Assembly (NCBI GenBank): GCA_017612555.1
Contig: JAGAFR010000053.1
Coordinates: 62,001 to 126,000 of the forward strand
Length of the DNA stretch: 64,000 nucleotides
Reading direction: 5' to 3'
Source: Lachnospiraceae bacterium
GTDB lineage: Bacteria; Bacillota; Clostridia; Lachnospirales; Lachnospiraceae
Of the stretch, positions 51,177 through 60,758 are shown piece by piece. How positions within the stretch are numbered: the first letter of the stretch is position 1; each line of letters begins with the position of its first letter. The notes beneath the pieces are model-generated. The model searched no databases and was not told where the DNA came from. It saw only the letters and a program-made list of their open reading frames with translations. Both the position numbers and the translations under genes were made by a program.

Positions 51177-52523
51177 CTATTCCTCTTTCTGTACGTTGAC
51201 TATTGAATTCATGTCGTAAAATCCGGTCGTGTTCTTCGATGAGATCACGGTCAGGTTGAACACGTCATACAACCTGTGATAAACCGTAAAACTCCCTTCC
51301 CGGTAGCCTACGCATCCCAGCGATATCAGATACTCACCGCCCTGAAGGGACATATTCTGCGTAAAGGTGACCGTATAAACATCTCCGGCCTCCGGAGTCC
51401 CAGTCGTTATCTTCTCAAACATCGTGTTGGTACCGGTGATCTCGGTTCCCTGCATATTCTTGAACGACAGAGCAAAGATCGGATCCTGAAGGCGTTCGAA
51501 AAATCTTATCTTAACCTTTACCGTAAACTCTTCACCTTTGATGATCGTGTTCGTGATGGTCCCGCTGTTGTCATAAGCACAGTAATCCTCAAATTCGGCA
51601 AGGCCGCTTCCGTACTCATCGACATTCGGATTGAGCTGCATCCGGTCTTTCCATTTCGAACCGGAAGAAGAGTTATCGCTCTTGTTTGTATTTGATATCT
51701 GATCGAGCTGTCCGACAAGCACCTTCTTGTACATATCTATGATCTCTTTGGGCTGTCCTTCTCCGATCTTATGCCCTTTCTCGAGGAGGATGACCCTGTC
51801 ACAGTATTTGCTTATGCTGCCCAGATCATGGCTGACGAACAGTATGGTTTTTCCCTGTTTCTTGAAATCCTCGAATTTCCTGTAACACTTGTTCTGGAAA
51901 AACACGTCACCGACCGAAAGCGCTTCATCAACGATGAGTATCTCGGGATCGATGTTTATCGCAACGGCAAATGCAAGACGGACGAACATACCGCTTGAAT
52001 AAGTCTTGACCTTCTGATATACGAAATCTCCGATATCGGCAAACTCCAATATCGACTCGAGCTTATCGTCTATCTCCTTTTCGGAAAACCCAAGCATGGT
52101 CCCGTTCAAGTATATGTTCTCGATACCCGTAAACTCCATGTTGAATCCGGCACCGAGCTCCAAAAGAGCGGATATTCGGCCGCTTATATTGAGATTCCCG
52201 GATGTCGGTGACAGCACTCCCGTGATGATCTTAAGGATCGTGGATTTTCCGCTTCCGTTCGTCCCGATTATCCCGACGGTCTCGCCTTTATATACATCAA
52301 ACGATACGTCATCAAGCGCGAAATGTTCTCTGCAGTGGATATTCTTTCCGATGTGGAGAGCCTCTTTGAGGCGGTCGCGGTTCCTGTCATACAGTTTATA
52401 GATCTTGGAAATATGATCTACACTGATCGCCTTCTCGTCGCGGGATATATTACCCGCACTCACGTGATCCGTGTGTTCGCCCACATTATTCGGTTGTTGG
52501 ATGGCTTCTAAAAAATCCGGCAA
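51177..52523 (-). CDS. wzt: Polysaccharide ABC transporter ATPase with C-terminal domain (Wzt-like)
   Basis: Residues ~30-260 are the ABC ATPase (Walker A GTNGSGKSTI, signature YSSGMFVRLAFA, Walker B ILIVDEALSVGD). Residues ~270-448 are a beta-sandwich-type extension (EFTVKVKIRFFERLQDPIFA, LQGGEYLISLGCVGYREG), as in Wzt proteins that bind the capped polymer end. The start is a TTG with AGAGG seven bases upstream. With the permease encoded just upstream it exports an undecaprenyl-linked polysaccharide. Confidence 0.92.
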   Translation of the reverse strand: MPDFLEAIQQPNNVGEHTDHVSAGNISRDEKAISVDHISKIYKLYDRNRDRLKEALHIGKNIHCREHFALDDVSFDVYKGETVGIIGTNGSGKSTILKIITGVLSPTSGNLNISGRISALLELGAGFNMEFTGIENIYLNGTMLGFSEKEIDDKLESILEFADIGDFVYQKVKTYSSGMFVRLAFAVAINIDPEILIVDEALSVGDVFFQNKCYRKFEDFKKQGKTILFVSHDLGSISKYCDRVILLEKGHKIGEGQPKEIIDMYKKVLVGQLDQISNTNKSDNSSSGSKWKDRMQLNPNVDEYGSGLAEFEDYCAYDNSGTITNTIIKGEEFTVKVKIRFFERLQDPIFALSFKNMQGTEITGTNTMFEKITTGTPEAGDVYTVTFTQNMSLQGGEYLISLGCVGYREGSFTVYHRLYDVFNLTVISSKNTTGFYDMNSIVNVQKEE

Positions 52524-52544
52524 ACTGTTACCTCTTCTCGCTTC

Positions 52545-53525
52545 CTAAAGCACGTCCGCAAAATGAACCTTGAGGCGCTTAAAGATTATCGCGCCGAAGG
52601 CAAATACACACATTGTAAGTATCCAGAAATACGCGGTGGAATAGAAATTCTCCCAGAACCATATCTTGTCGATAAGAGAATCCCTGTACCCTTCCACTAT
52701 GTAGTTCATAGGGTTTAACTTAAATATTATACGGAGCCTCGGGGAGAGCGTGGTTATGTTCCACAATATCGGTGTTGCCCAGATACCGACCTGAAGGGCA
52801 ATGGATATGATCTGTCCCAGATCCCTGAAAAATATAATGATCGAGCACGTGATATAACACAGCCCGAGAACAAAAACAAACATACAGGCACTGTAATAGA
52901 ACACCTGAAGAGTATAAAGATCGGGATAATACCCGTAACATGAAAACAACACTACGGTAAACAGCAGGAAGAATCCGTGGACGAACAACGCAGAGATGAT
53001 CTTGATTATCGGAAGGATACTGATCTTGAACACGACCTTCTTGACGAGGTAGTTGTATTCAAGCAGAGCATTGGTACCGTTTGAGAGTGCCTCCGAAAAA
53101 AAGAACCACGGAACAATACCGGCGATCAGCCACAGGATATAGGGAATCGTAATGTCTCCCTTTACGGCGACAGCTCTTGACGGAAGCGCCACGCTGAAAA
53201 CAAACCAGTACAACAGCACTGTAATGACCGGCTGTACAAAGGCCCAGACTATACCAAGATATGACCCCGCGTACCTTGTCTTAAAATCATTCTTGGCAAG
53301 CTTCCATATGAGCTGTCTGTTCTGAAACAGCTCGACCGGAAGTATCACGATCTTTTCGTATTTCAACAGGAATACGAGGTAGATGGCGGCAAGAATAACA
53401 CAGGAAATGATCTTTTTGATCATTTCCTCTTTTGGATCTGCGAAAGCATTATGATGAAAGATGATGTATGCTGTAAGCGCGGCAACGATCACCGTTACAG
53501 ATACGATCGTTCTCTTTTTAGTCAT
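52545..53525 (-). CDS. wzm: Polysaccharide ABC transporter permease (Wzm-like)
   Basis: The 326-residue ABC-2 permease has the family region FKTRYAGSYLGIVWAFVQP at residue ~85, six core helices and the closing NPMNYIVEGYRDSLI. About 75 N-terminal residues with two extra hydrophobic segments precede the usual start of the family. The start codon overlaps the rfbC stop (TAATG). It partners the Wzt-like ATPase. Confidence 0.92.
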   Translation of the reverse strand: MTKKRTIVSVTVIVAALTAYIIFHHNAFADPKEEMIKKIISCVILAAIYLVFLLKYEKIVILPVELFQNRQLIWKLAKNDFKTRYAGSYLGIVWAFVQPVITVLLYWFVFSVALPSRAVAVKGDITIPYILWLIAGIVPWFFFSEALSNGTNALLEYNYLVKKVVFKISILPIIKIISALFVHGFFLLFTVVLFSCYGYYPDLYTLQVFYYSACMFVFVLGLCYITCSIIIFFRDLGQIISIALQVGIWATPILWNITTLSPRLRIIFKLNPMNYIVEGYRDSLIDKIWFWENFYSTAYFWILTMCVFAFGAIIFKRLKVHFADVL

Positions 53526-54067
53526 TAAAGCTCCTTAAGGGTGGGCCATTTCTTGTCCTTGTCGGAAAAGATCAGTTCCATTCCGTCTACGGGCCAGTCA
53601 ATGCCTATATCCGGATCGTTATATATGATCCCGCCCTCATCGTTTGGATGATAAAGCTCCGTACACTTATATGTGAACTCGGCATAGTCTGACAACACGA
53701 GAAAACCATGGGCAAAATTCTTGGGGATGAAGAACATCTTTTTGTTCTCCTCGGAAAGTCTGACTCCGTACCACTTTCCGTACGTGGCAGATCCCTTTCT
53801 CATATCGACGGCCACATCAAATACTTCTCCTCTTATCACACGCACCAGCTTATCCTGAGGATAGTTTATCTGAAAATGAAGTCCTCTTATGACTCCCTTT
53901 TTGGAAGCCGATTGATTATCCTGAACAAATGTACAGTCGATCCCTGCCTCTTTAAAATCCGCGGCATTGTATGTTTCCATGAAATACCCGCGATTATCTC
54001 CGAACACCGTCGGAGTGATAACAAGAAGTCCCTCTATGGGTGTGGTCTCTACCGTTATCTTGCCCAT
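53525..54067 (-). CDS. rfbC: dTDP-4-dehydrorhamnose 3,5-epimerase
   Basis: The 180-residue cupin protein has the family pattern: YFMETYNAADF, FVQDNQSASKKGVIRGLHFQ with the catalytic His, VAVDMRKGSATYGKW, and FAHGFLVLSD. It makes the third intermediate of dTDP-L-rhamnose synthesis. It is separated from rfbA and rfbB by the GH25 gene. No rfbD (reductase) is seen in this window. Confidence 0.95.
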   Translation of the reverse strand: MGKITVETTPIEGLLVITPTVFGDNRGYFMETYNAADFKEAGIDCTFVQDNQSASKKGVIRGLHFQINYPQDKLVRVIRGEVFDVAVDMRKGSATYGKWYGVRLSEENKKMFFIPKNFAHGFLVLSDYAEFTYKCTELYHPNDEGGIIYNDPDIGIDWPVDGMELIFSDKDKKWPTLKEL

Positions 54068-54087
54068 TATTATCTCCTTCTGAACCG

Positions 54088-56619
54088 TTAATATCTTAAG
54101 AAACTCTTATTCATATCAACATTACCGCTGATACCCTTGACCGATCCCTTTGAAGTATACTGCCATATATCGTACCTTCCGCTGTATGTAGGCCCTGCGG
54201 CATTATACTGAGCCAGCCAGATCTTGCATGAAAGCGATGAAGTACTGATCTTCTCGCTCAGCCATGTCTTGTTCGCATACAGACCGGGTGTGTATCCTGC
54301 GGAAGCGATGGTCTTGCAGAACGCCTGTATGTTGGCTGTACGCTGTGATACGGACAATGTATTGTATCCGGGTCTTGATGACGACTCAACATCGATGAAT
54401 ACCGGATAATTGAGGCCATACCCTCCGCACAGGTATGAACACATACTTGCTTCCTCAACCGCTTCCGCTTCATTAAGCGCTGTCGAGAAGAAGTATACAC
54501 CCACCTTAAGGCCGGCGTTCTTGGCGCCTTTGATATGGCTCTTGAAGTACGGATCCTCAATGAGGGCACCGGTCGATGAGCCCCTGTATCCGCATCTGAT
54601 TATGACAAACTCAATGCCTGAAGCCTTGACACTGCTCCAGTTGATGCTCGGCTGGTACTTGGATACGTCTATTCCGAGAACCCCCGATCCGGCATCAAGG
54701 GAACCGTCCGAGTTAAACTTGTATGATACCCCGCCGATAACCTGGTCGCCGGTAACTTTCTCATGATCCTTTGTATAGTAGTATGTATGACCGTCTATGT
54801 TCTGCCATCCGGTGTATACATATCCGACGATCTTTTTGTAGAACGTTGTATAATTACCGTAATCCGCGTATTTGGCAAGTCTGTAGGTCCCGTCATCATT
54901 TACGTATAGCGGATTCTTGGCCGAATCATAAAGCTGTGCGCTTGCCTTATACTCTCCCTCGGGCGTTGGCGTAGGGGTAGGGGTAAGAGTTACCTTTACC
55001 GTACCTGTCGGTGTAGCCGTCGGAGTCTTGGTAGGCTTGGGAGTCGGTGTAGTCTCCTCCTCCTCATCATCCTCGTCTTCGGATGCTTCCTCTGTCGGAG
55101 TGGGAGTAGGTGTAGGCGTAGGTGTGGGAGTTGCATCTTCTTCGTCCTCATCCTCGTCTTCGTTCTCGCTCTCATCCTGATCCTGTTTGGAATCGTTCTC
55201 TTCCGCAGCGACGATCCTTGCCATGCCGATGGATGCGATATTTCCGTTAAACGGCTTTATCTGATGCGTCAATGATCCAAGAGCGCTCACCAGTCTGTTT
55301 GCTATCGATGCCACTATCTCTGTCTTGGACAGATCGACTGTTGCTTCTTCATATGATTCTCCGCTTTCCTCTACAGAGGATTCAACAAACTCCACTGTAT
55401 CGGTAAGTGCGGTTCCGGTCTCTATATCGGCCGCCTTGTTTCCGTTGTCCTCAGCTGCCGCATTGACTTCACTCTCTTTCTTGATCTCGTCCTTGATATT
55501 GGCGATGACCTTGTATTCTACCTTCGCCTTAACACTGACCTTCTGGCCTACTGTCGGGAATACATATCCGGAAAGAGCATCCGAATCCGTTATCGCCACG
55601 GAGTAGTCCCCGGCGCTCATCCCGGTCAGATGGATTATCCCGTCCTCATCTTCGTCCTCGTAAGTACTTTCCTTATCGTTCTTATCTGTTACGGTTATTC
55701 CCCATCTGACGCCTTTTACCAGCGTATCTTCTTCATCAACGAGCTTAACCTTCAGATCCTTCTCTACACTTGTAAGAACAAGGGAGAGCATTTTCCCTTC
55801 GGCGCTCTCCATCGGGGCCGCAGCGTCTTCCATCTCATACTCTTCGGTCTCGACTTCATCGGCATTGTAAGCGATCATCGAAGGATCATCTACAAATGAC
55901 CTCATATTGGCAATGGCGTTTTCCTTATTGATCTGCCCGCGATAATCGGCATATACATTAGTCGTCATTACCGATGTGATCAGAAGTACGGCTGCCATTA
56001 TACCGCATCCCCATTGTGCATACGACATGTTCCTGATCTTATCGGAAAAAGACTCTTCGCTGATCTCTTTTTCGATCGCTTCGTCAGTCACCGCTGCCTT
56101 GGGAGTATCCTTAAATCTCCAGTTGGCGGATTTTTTACGAAAAGCCGAAGGCCCGTTCTTCTTGGTCGGAAGAACGCCCATTCTCCTGTATTTATCAAGG
56201 CCCTTCTTGTGTCTGAACGAATCATCCGTTTTGACTGCGTCGGCTCCTTTCTTCCCTTTTTTCGGCGGAGCCTTCCGCTTTTTCTTGAGTTCCTCGGATC
56301 TGATGATTATCTTCTCATCAACAGACTTGCGTATCGACTGTTCCAGATCTTCGGCCGGCGGATCGATATTGGGTCGTCCGGGCTTCTTCGCCGTCTGTTT
56401 TCTGTCATACGCATAAAAAGAATTGACGGCGGCTTTTACGCCATCCATGTCCGATGTGTCTACCTTAAGACAGTCTTCGGTAACGATCTGAGATATCGTC
56501 TCGTTGACTATCGCATCCTCTGTCTTGTCTTTTGCGTCAAGCTTTTCCGATAACTCAACCCAGTCAAGTTCTTTGCAGTCTTCGGCGTTTTTGCCGCGAG
56601 TGCTGTCTTTTCTTTTCAT
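54088..56619 (-). CDS. Membrane-anchored GH25 lysozyme with large cytoplasmic arm and Thr-Pro linker
   Basis: The 843-residue protein has ~200 charged residues (cytoplasmic, rich in Lys/Glu), a transmembrane helix at about 203-225 and a Cna-B-like domain (HLTGMSAGDYSVAITDSD). A long Ser/Glu and Thr-Pro repeat linker follows, then a cell-wall-binding repeat (GWQNIDGHTYYYTKDHEK). The C-terminal GH25 domain has GIDVSKYQPSINW and YPVFIDVESS, the catalytic acidic residues. It should cleave peptidoglycan between MurNAc and GlcNAc outside the membrane. AAGGGG precedes the ATG. Its place between rfbC and rfbA suggests a role in making room for, or attaching, the polymer. Confidence 0.88.
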   Translation of the reverse strand: MKRKDSTRGKNAEDCKELDWVELSEKLDAKDKTEDAIVNETISQIVTEDCLKVDTSDMDGVKAAVNSFYAYDRKQTAKKPGRPNIDPPAEDLEQSIRKSVDEKIIIRSEELKKKRKAPPKKGKKGADAVKTDDSFRHKKGLDKYRRMGVLPTKKNGPSAFRKKSANWRFKDTPKAAVTDEAIEKEISEESFSDKIRNMSYAQWGCGIMAAVLLITSVMTTNVYADYRGQINKENAIANMRSFVDDPSMIAYNADEVETEEYEMEDAAAPMESAEGKMLSLVLTSVEKDLKVKLVDEEDTLVKGVRWGITVTDKNDKESTYEDEDEDGIIHLTGMSAGDYSVAITDSDALSGYVFPTVGQKVSVKAKVEYKVIANIKDEIKKESEVNAAAEDNGNKAADIETGTALTDTVEFVESSVEESGESYEEATVDLSKTEIVASIANRLVSALGSLTHQIKPFNGNIASIGMARIVAAEENDSKQDQDESENEDEDEDEEDATPTPTPTPTPTPTEEASEDEDDEEEETTPTPKPTKTPTATPTGTVKVTLTPTPTPTPEGEYKASAQLYDSAKNPLYVNDDGTYRLAKYADYGNYTTFYKKIVGYVYTGWQNIDGHTYYYTKDHEKVTGDQVIGGVSYKFNSDGSLDAGSGVLGIDVSKYQPSINWSSVKASGIEFVIIRCGYRGSSTGALIEDPYFKSHIKGAKNAGLKVGVYFFSTALNEAEAVEEASMCSYLCGGYGLNYPVFIDVESSSRPGYNTLSVSQRTANIQAFCKTIASAGYTPGLYANKTWLSEKISTSSLSCKIWLAQYNAAGPTYSGRYDIWQYTSKGSVKGISGNVDMNKSFLRY

Positions 56620-56695
56620 GATTCACCCCTTATTATTGAACGTCGTTCCAACATCCTGTCCGTCCCGGCTCCCTCTTCCGTGAAGGACTCTCTGT

Positions 56696-57565
56696 CTATA
56701 ATCCGTTTGCCACGTCTGTAAGATATTTCCCGTAATCCGTCTTAAGAAGCGGCTCAGCAAGTTTATTCAACTGCTTTTTGTCTATAAAGTTTCTTCTGTA
56801 TGCTATCTCTTCTATACACGAAATGTACATTCCCTGACGTTTTTGAACCGTTCGTACAAAATCAGCGGCGTCAAGAAGACTTTCGTGATTGCCGGTATCC
56901 AGCCATGCAAATCCGCGCCCGAGAGTCTCAACGTACAGATCACCTCTTTCAAGATATGCATTGTTGACCGAAGTGATCTCGATCTCTCCTCTTGCGGACG
57001 GCTTAACATTTCGTGCTATCTCAACAACATCGTTATCGTAAAAATACAGCCCCGGCACCGCGTAATTGGACTTGGGCTTTTCGGGCTTTTCCTCAATGGA
57101 TATCGCTTTCCCGGTCTCGTCGAACTCAACGACTCCGTATTCCTTCGGATCCCTTACATAGTACCCGAATATGGTCGCCCCGCTCGTCCTTGCGGCTGCC
57201 TGCCTCAGAACGCTGGAAAAACTCTGCCCATAGAAGATATTGTCGCCGAGTATCAATGCAACGTTGTCACTGCCTATAAAATCTGCGCCTATGATGAACG
57301 CATCCGCAAGTCCCCGGGGACTTTCCTGGATCGCATATGACATATTAAGACCGAGCTGGCTGCCGTCTCCGAACAGTTCCCGGAACGAAGGCAGATCCCT
57401 CGGAGTGGATATGATGAGAATATCCCGTATATCCGCAAGCATGAGTATCGAAAGCGGATAATATATCATCGGCTTGTCGTAGACCGGCATCATCTGCTTG
57501 GACATCGCTTTTGTGAGCGGGTACAATCTGGTACCTGATCCGCCGGCAAGTATTATTCCTTTCAT
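56696..57565 (-). CDS. rfbA: Glucose-1-phosphate thymidylyltransferase
   Basis: The 289-residue enzyme starts [18 protein letters not shown] and has the family motifs [24 protein letters not shown] and [20 protein letters not shown]. It makes dTDP-glucose, first step to dTDP-L-rhamnose. The ATG at 57563-57565 starts the nucleotide-binding loop and overlaps the rfbB stop (ATGA); a longer frame is rejected. Confidence 0.97.
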   Translation of the reverse strand: MKGIILAGGSGTRLYPLTKAMSKQMMPVYDKPMIYYPLSILMLADIRDILIISTPRDLPSFRELFGDGSQLGLNMSYAIQESPRGLADAFIIGADFIGSDNVALILGDNIFYGQSFSSVLRQAAARTSGATIFGYYVRDPKEYGVVEFDETGKAISIEEKPEKPKSNYAVPGLYFYDNDVVEIARNVKPSARGEIEITSVNNAYLERGDLYVETLGRGFAWLDTGNHESLLDAADFVRTVQKRQGMYISCIEEIAYRRNFIDKKQLNKLAEPLLKTDYGKYLTDVANGL

Positions 57566-58635
57566 TTGTACATTTCCTCGTAGTATTTCTGGTAATCGCC
57601 GGATGTCACATGATCCATCCACTCGGTATGTTCAAAATACCAACGTATAGTCAGCTTTATTCCTTCCGCGAACATCGTCTCCGGCTCCCATCCGATCTCG
57701 GATCTGATCTTATCGGGCGCTATAGCATATCTTCTGTCGTGACCCTTTCTGTCCTCTACATAGGTGATCAGATCGTAGCCTATATGATCCTGTCTCGGAT
57801 CATCTGCGGGGAGCATCTCTTTTATCGTATCTATAATGATCTTAACGATCTCTATATTCTGCTTCTCATTATGTCCGCCGATGTTATACTTCTGTCCGAA
57901 ACGTCCCTTTTCGATCACCATATCTATAGCCTTGGCGTGATCCATGACGTACAGCCAGTCACGGACATTTTTGCCGTCTCCGTATACCGGAAGCTTCTTG
58001 CCCGACAGGACGTTATTGATTATGAGCGGTATGAGCTTCTCGGGAAACTGGAATGGTCCGTAGTTGTTGCTGCAGTTCGTTATGAACGCCGGAAAATGAT
58101 ATGTATCCACATAAGCCTTTACCATGAAATCCGACGAAGCCTTGCTGGCTGAATAAGGGCTGTGAGGATCATAAGGAGTAGTCTCATAGAAATATGTATC
58201 GCCTTCTTCAAGAGAACCGTACACCTCATCCGTTGATACATGAAGAAAACTCTTACCCGCCTTATAGCCTTCGCCTTCTTCCCATGCCTTCTTGGCACAG
58301 TTGAGCATATTAAGGGTCCCTATCACATTTGTCTTTGCAAATATCTCGGGATCGCGGATACTTCTGTCGACGTGGGATTCAGCTGCGAAGTGTACCACAT
58401 GATCTATATCATTATCGGCAAACAGTTTTGAGATCGCCTCGCCGTCGCATATATCCGCCTTAACAAATGTATAATTCGGGTTGTTCTCTATATCGGCCAG
58501 GTTCTCCGGATTGCCGGCATATGTAAGACAGTCGACATTGATGATCCTTATGGAATCACCGTATTTGTCAAACATGTAATGAATGAAATTGGAACCTATG
58601 AATCCGGCCCCTCCGGTCACAAGATACGTCTTCAT
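57562..58635 (-). CDS. rfbB: dTDP-glucose 4,6-dehydratase
   Basis: The 357-residue short-chain dehydrogenase has [14 protein letters not shown] (NAD loop), [12 protein letters not shown], the catalytic triad Ser-Thr in VSTDEVYG and YSASKASSD, and [12 protein letters not shown]. It converts dTDP-glucose to dTDP-4-keto-6-deoxyglucose. It has its own promoter and is coupled to rfbA. Confidence 0.97.
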   Translation of the reverse strand: MKTYLVTGGAGFIGSNFIHYMFDKYGDSIRIINVDCLTYAGNPENLADIENNPNYTFVKADICDGEAISKLFADNDIDHVVHFAAESHVDRSIRDPEIFAKTNVIGTLNMLNCAKKAWEEGEGYKAGKSFLHVSTDEVYGSLEEGDTYFYETTPYDPHSPYSASKASSDFMVKAYVDTYHFPAFITNCSNNYGPFQFPEKLIPLIINNVLSGKKLPVYGDGKNVRDWLYVMDHAKAIDMVIEKGRFGQKYNIGGHNEKQNIEIVKIIIDTIKEMLPADDPRQDHIGYDLITYVEDRKGHDRRYAIAPDKIRSEIGWEPETMFAEGIKLTIRWYFEHTEWMDHVTSGDYQKYYEEMYK

Positions 58636-58684
58636 TTCAAGCTGATCCTTCCCTCACGCTTATTAACATACAAAATCACTTTGC

Positions 58685-58713
58685 ATGATAACATAAACCG
58701 CCCTGAAATTCAA
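58685..58713 (-). promoter_or_regulatory. Sigma-A promoter of rfbB-rfbA
   Basis: TTGAAT (58708-58713) and TATCAT (58685-58690) are 17 bases apart on the minus strand, right after the deacetylase stop. An inverted repeat (CGCCCTG...CAGGGCG) spans from the end of that gene into the promoter spacer and could be a weak terminator or an operator. Confidence 0.65.
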
Positions 58714-59448
58714 CTAATGCAATCTTTCCAGGGCGTGGAATTCCCCTTTGCTCACATCGACAAGTCTGCCTCCGTTATCATATACGGGATGTACCATTAC
58801 CTCAACATCCGCTCTTGCCGAAAGATCCGGCTCTTTTTCCGTATAATCCCGGTAATCCGCGGCCGATCCGAAATACCGCGGACGGCCGGTACAGTATCTT
58901 CTTATCGATGCATTGTTTATCATCTTATACAGGCGCATCAGTACGTTGCCGCCCCTGTACATGTTTCTCCCAAGTCTTACCGATGATATCGGACGGTCGG
59001 CAAACACTCTTTTTAGTATCCTCCACACGGACGGGTCCGTATGGACGTGATGGTGCGAATCAATGTGCCAAAGTGTCCCGCCGAGTTTTTCATACATGTC
59101 AAACTGGGCGCGGATCTCTTCCTCAACGGCCGATCTCGTCCGGCCGGGCAGGAAAAATCTCGTTTTCATGTTTCTTGCAAAATCCGCGGTAAATTCACCT
59201 GCATTGTTGCACATGACCGGATCCCGGCTTATCGCGGCTGACAGCGGACGCCCCGAAGTAAGGTTCAGGTGAAGCCCTACCCTGTCCGAAAAGCCCTTTT
59301 CCTCTGCAAGCTTCATAGCCTCCCCGGCGGCGGGCATATTGACCATCAGCGTAGTACGGTCGATCAGTCCCTTTTCAAAAGCCTCGGCTATGGCACTGTT
59401 TACATCAGCATTCAGTCCGAAGTCATCCGCATTTACTATAATCGCCAA
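58714..59448 (-). CDS. YdjC/ChbG-like carbohydrate deacetylase
   Basis: The 244-residue protein begins AIIVNADDFGLNADVNSAI with the DD metal motif of the YdjC family and has LHLNLTSGRPL and HIDSHHHVHTDPSV, the His ligands. Family members deacetylate acetylamino sugars, including lipid-linked ones such as hopanoid GlcNAc. The start is a TTG fixed by the domain start. It overlaps the UDP-sugar dehydrogenase gene by 13 bases. Confidence 0.85.
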   Translation of the reverse strand: MAIIVNADDFGLNADVNSAIAEAFEKGLIDRTTLMVNMPAAGEAMKLAEEKGFSDRVGLHLNLTSGRPLSAAISRDPVMCNNAGEFTADFARNMKTRFFLPGRTRSAVEEEIRAQFDMYEKLGGTLWHIDSHHHVHTDPSVWRILKRVFADRPISSVRLGRNMYRGGNVLMRLYKMINNASIRRYCTGRPRYFGSAADYRDYTEKEPDLSARADVEVMVHPVYDNGGRLVDVSKGEFHALERLH

Positions 59449-60758
59449 TAGCCGTACCCCGCTTTTGTTACTTCACTGCTGTTTAAAATGCCTTTTATAT
59501 CCACGATGACTTTTTCGCTGTTTTCGATCTTTCCAAAGAAAGCATCCCACTCGGAAAGTGTTCTCTTCCTGTACTCTTCATGGGCAACGGCAAGCACGAT
59601 ACAGTCCGCTCCACAGGCTTCTTTTTCACTTACGAGTTCATATCCGTACGAGCGCTTCACTTCTGCCGGATTCGCCCATGCATCCACGAGAACCGGCTTT
59701 ATCTCATACTGTTCGAGATGCTTTATTATCTCCATTATCTTGGAATTGCGGACATCCGGGCAATTCTCCTTAAACGTCGCACCGAAGAATACTATCTTGG
59801 CATCCCTTACCTTCTTCCCCGCAAGTACCAGCTGCTTTACTATCTGCTCTCCGACAAACGCCGGCATATCATCGTTGATCTGACGGCCTGCAGATATTAT
59901 CCTCGAATGGTACCCGAGCCGCTCGGCCTCATAAACAAAATAATACGGGTCGACGCCTATACAGTGCCCTCCCACAAGTCCGGGCCTGAATCCGAGAGCA
60001 TTCCACTTCGTGTTCATCGCATCTATGACTTCGTTCGTATCTATCCCCATCTTGTCAAAGGCCATGGCGAGTTCATTTATGAAAGCGATATTGATGTCTC
60101 TCTGGGAATTCTCCACAACCTTGGCAGCTTCCGCAACCTTGATGGATCCGGCTCTGTGAACACCGGCTTCGATGACGAGTTCGTAAACGGATGCCACCGT
60201 ATCAAGAGTCTCTTCATCCATTCCCGATACGATCTTTTTTATATTCTCAAGACGGTGCAGTTTATCACCCGGGTTGATCCTCTCGGGTGAGTATCCTATC
60301 TTAAAATCAACACCGCACTTTAATCCCGATTCCCTCTCAAGTATGGGAACGCAAATATCTTCGGTAACGCCCGGATAAACGGTCGACTCATATACCACTA
60401 CCGATCCTTTCGAAAGGTTACGCCCCAGTATCTCGCTGGCAGACTCAACCGGATGCAGGTCCGGCGTCTTGTCCTGATTTATCGGAGTGGGCACGGCGAC
60501 GATATGAAACTTTGCACTCTTAAGGTCAGCCGGATCCGAAGTGAACTCTACGGTTGTCTTTGCTATCTCCTCGTCCCCGACTTCCTTTGTGGCATCATGA
60601 CCCGACTTGTATGCCTCGATCTTATCCCTGTTAAGATCAAATCCCACAACCTTTGCTTTCTTTGCAAAGGCAACCGCGATCGGCATTCCCACATATCCAA
60701 GACCGATGAGTGCGATCTTTTCTTTTCCGCTTTTGATGTCTTCATACAGTCCCATCAT
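59436..60758 (-). CDS. Nucleotide sugar dehydrogenase (TviB/WbpA-like)
   Basis: The 440-residue enzyme has the NAD loop KIALIGLGYVGMPIAVAFAK, YESTVYPGVTED, the catalytic Lys region and the active-site Cys in GGHCIGVDPYYF. It oxidises a UDP-N-acetylhexosamine at C6 to the uronic acid, by its similarity to TviB/WbpA. The start at 60756-60758 lies six bases after GGAG. The longer frame to 60890 reads through the flippase gene. Confidence 0.92.
   Translation of the reverse strand: MMGLYEDIKSGKEKIALIGLGYVGMPIAVAFAKKAKVVGFDLNRDKIEAYKSGHDATKEVGDEEIAKTTVEFTSDPADLKSAKFHIVAVPTPINQDKTPDLHPVESASEILGRNLSKGSVVVYESTVYPGVTEDICVPILERESGLKCGVDFKIGYSPERINPGDKLHRLENIKKIVSGMDEETLDTVASVYELVIEAGVHRAGSIKVAEAAKVVENSQRDINIAFINELAMAFDKMGIDTNEVIDAMNTKWNALGFRPGLVGGHCIGVDPYYFVYEAERLGYHSRIISAGRQINDDMPAFVGEQIVKQLVLAGKKVRDAKIVFFGATFKENCPDVRNSKIMEIIKHLEQYEIKPVLVDAWANPAEVKRSYGYELVSEKEACGADCIVLAVAHEEYRKRTLSEWDAFFGKIENSEKVIVDIKGILNSSEVTKAGYGYWRL

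Noticed and set aside
54960..55135. Repetitive GTAGGG/GGTGTAGG tract
   Set aside because: It is the Thr-Pro linker coding sequence of the GH25 protein, not an independent repeat array.
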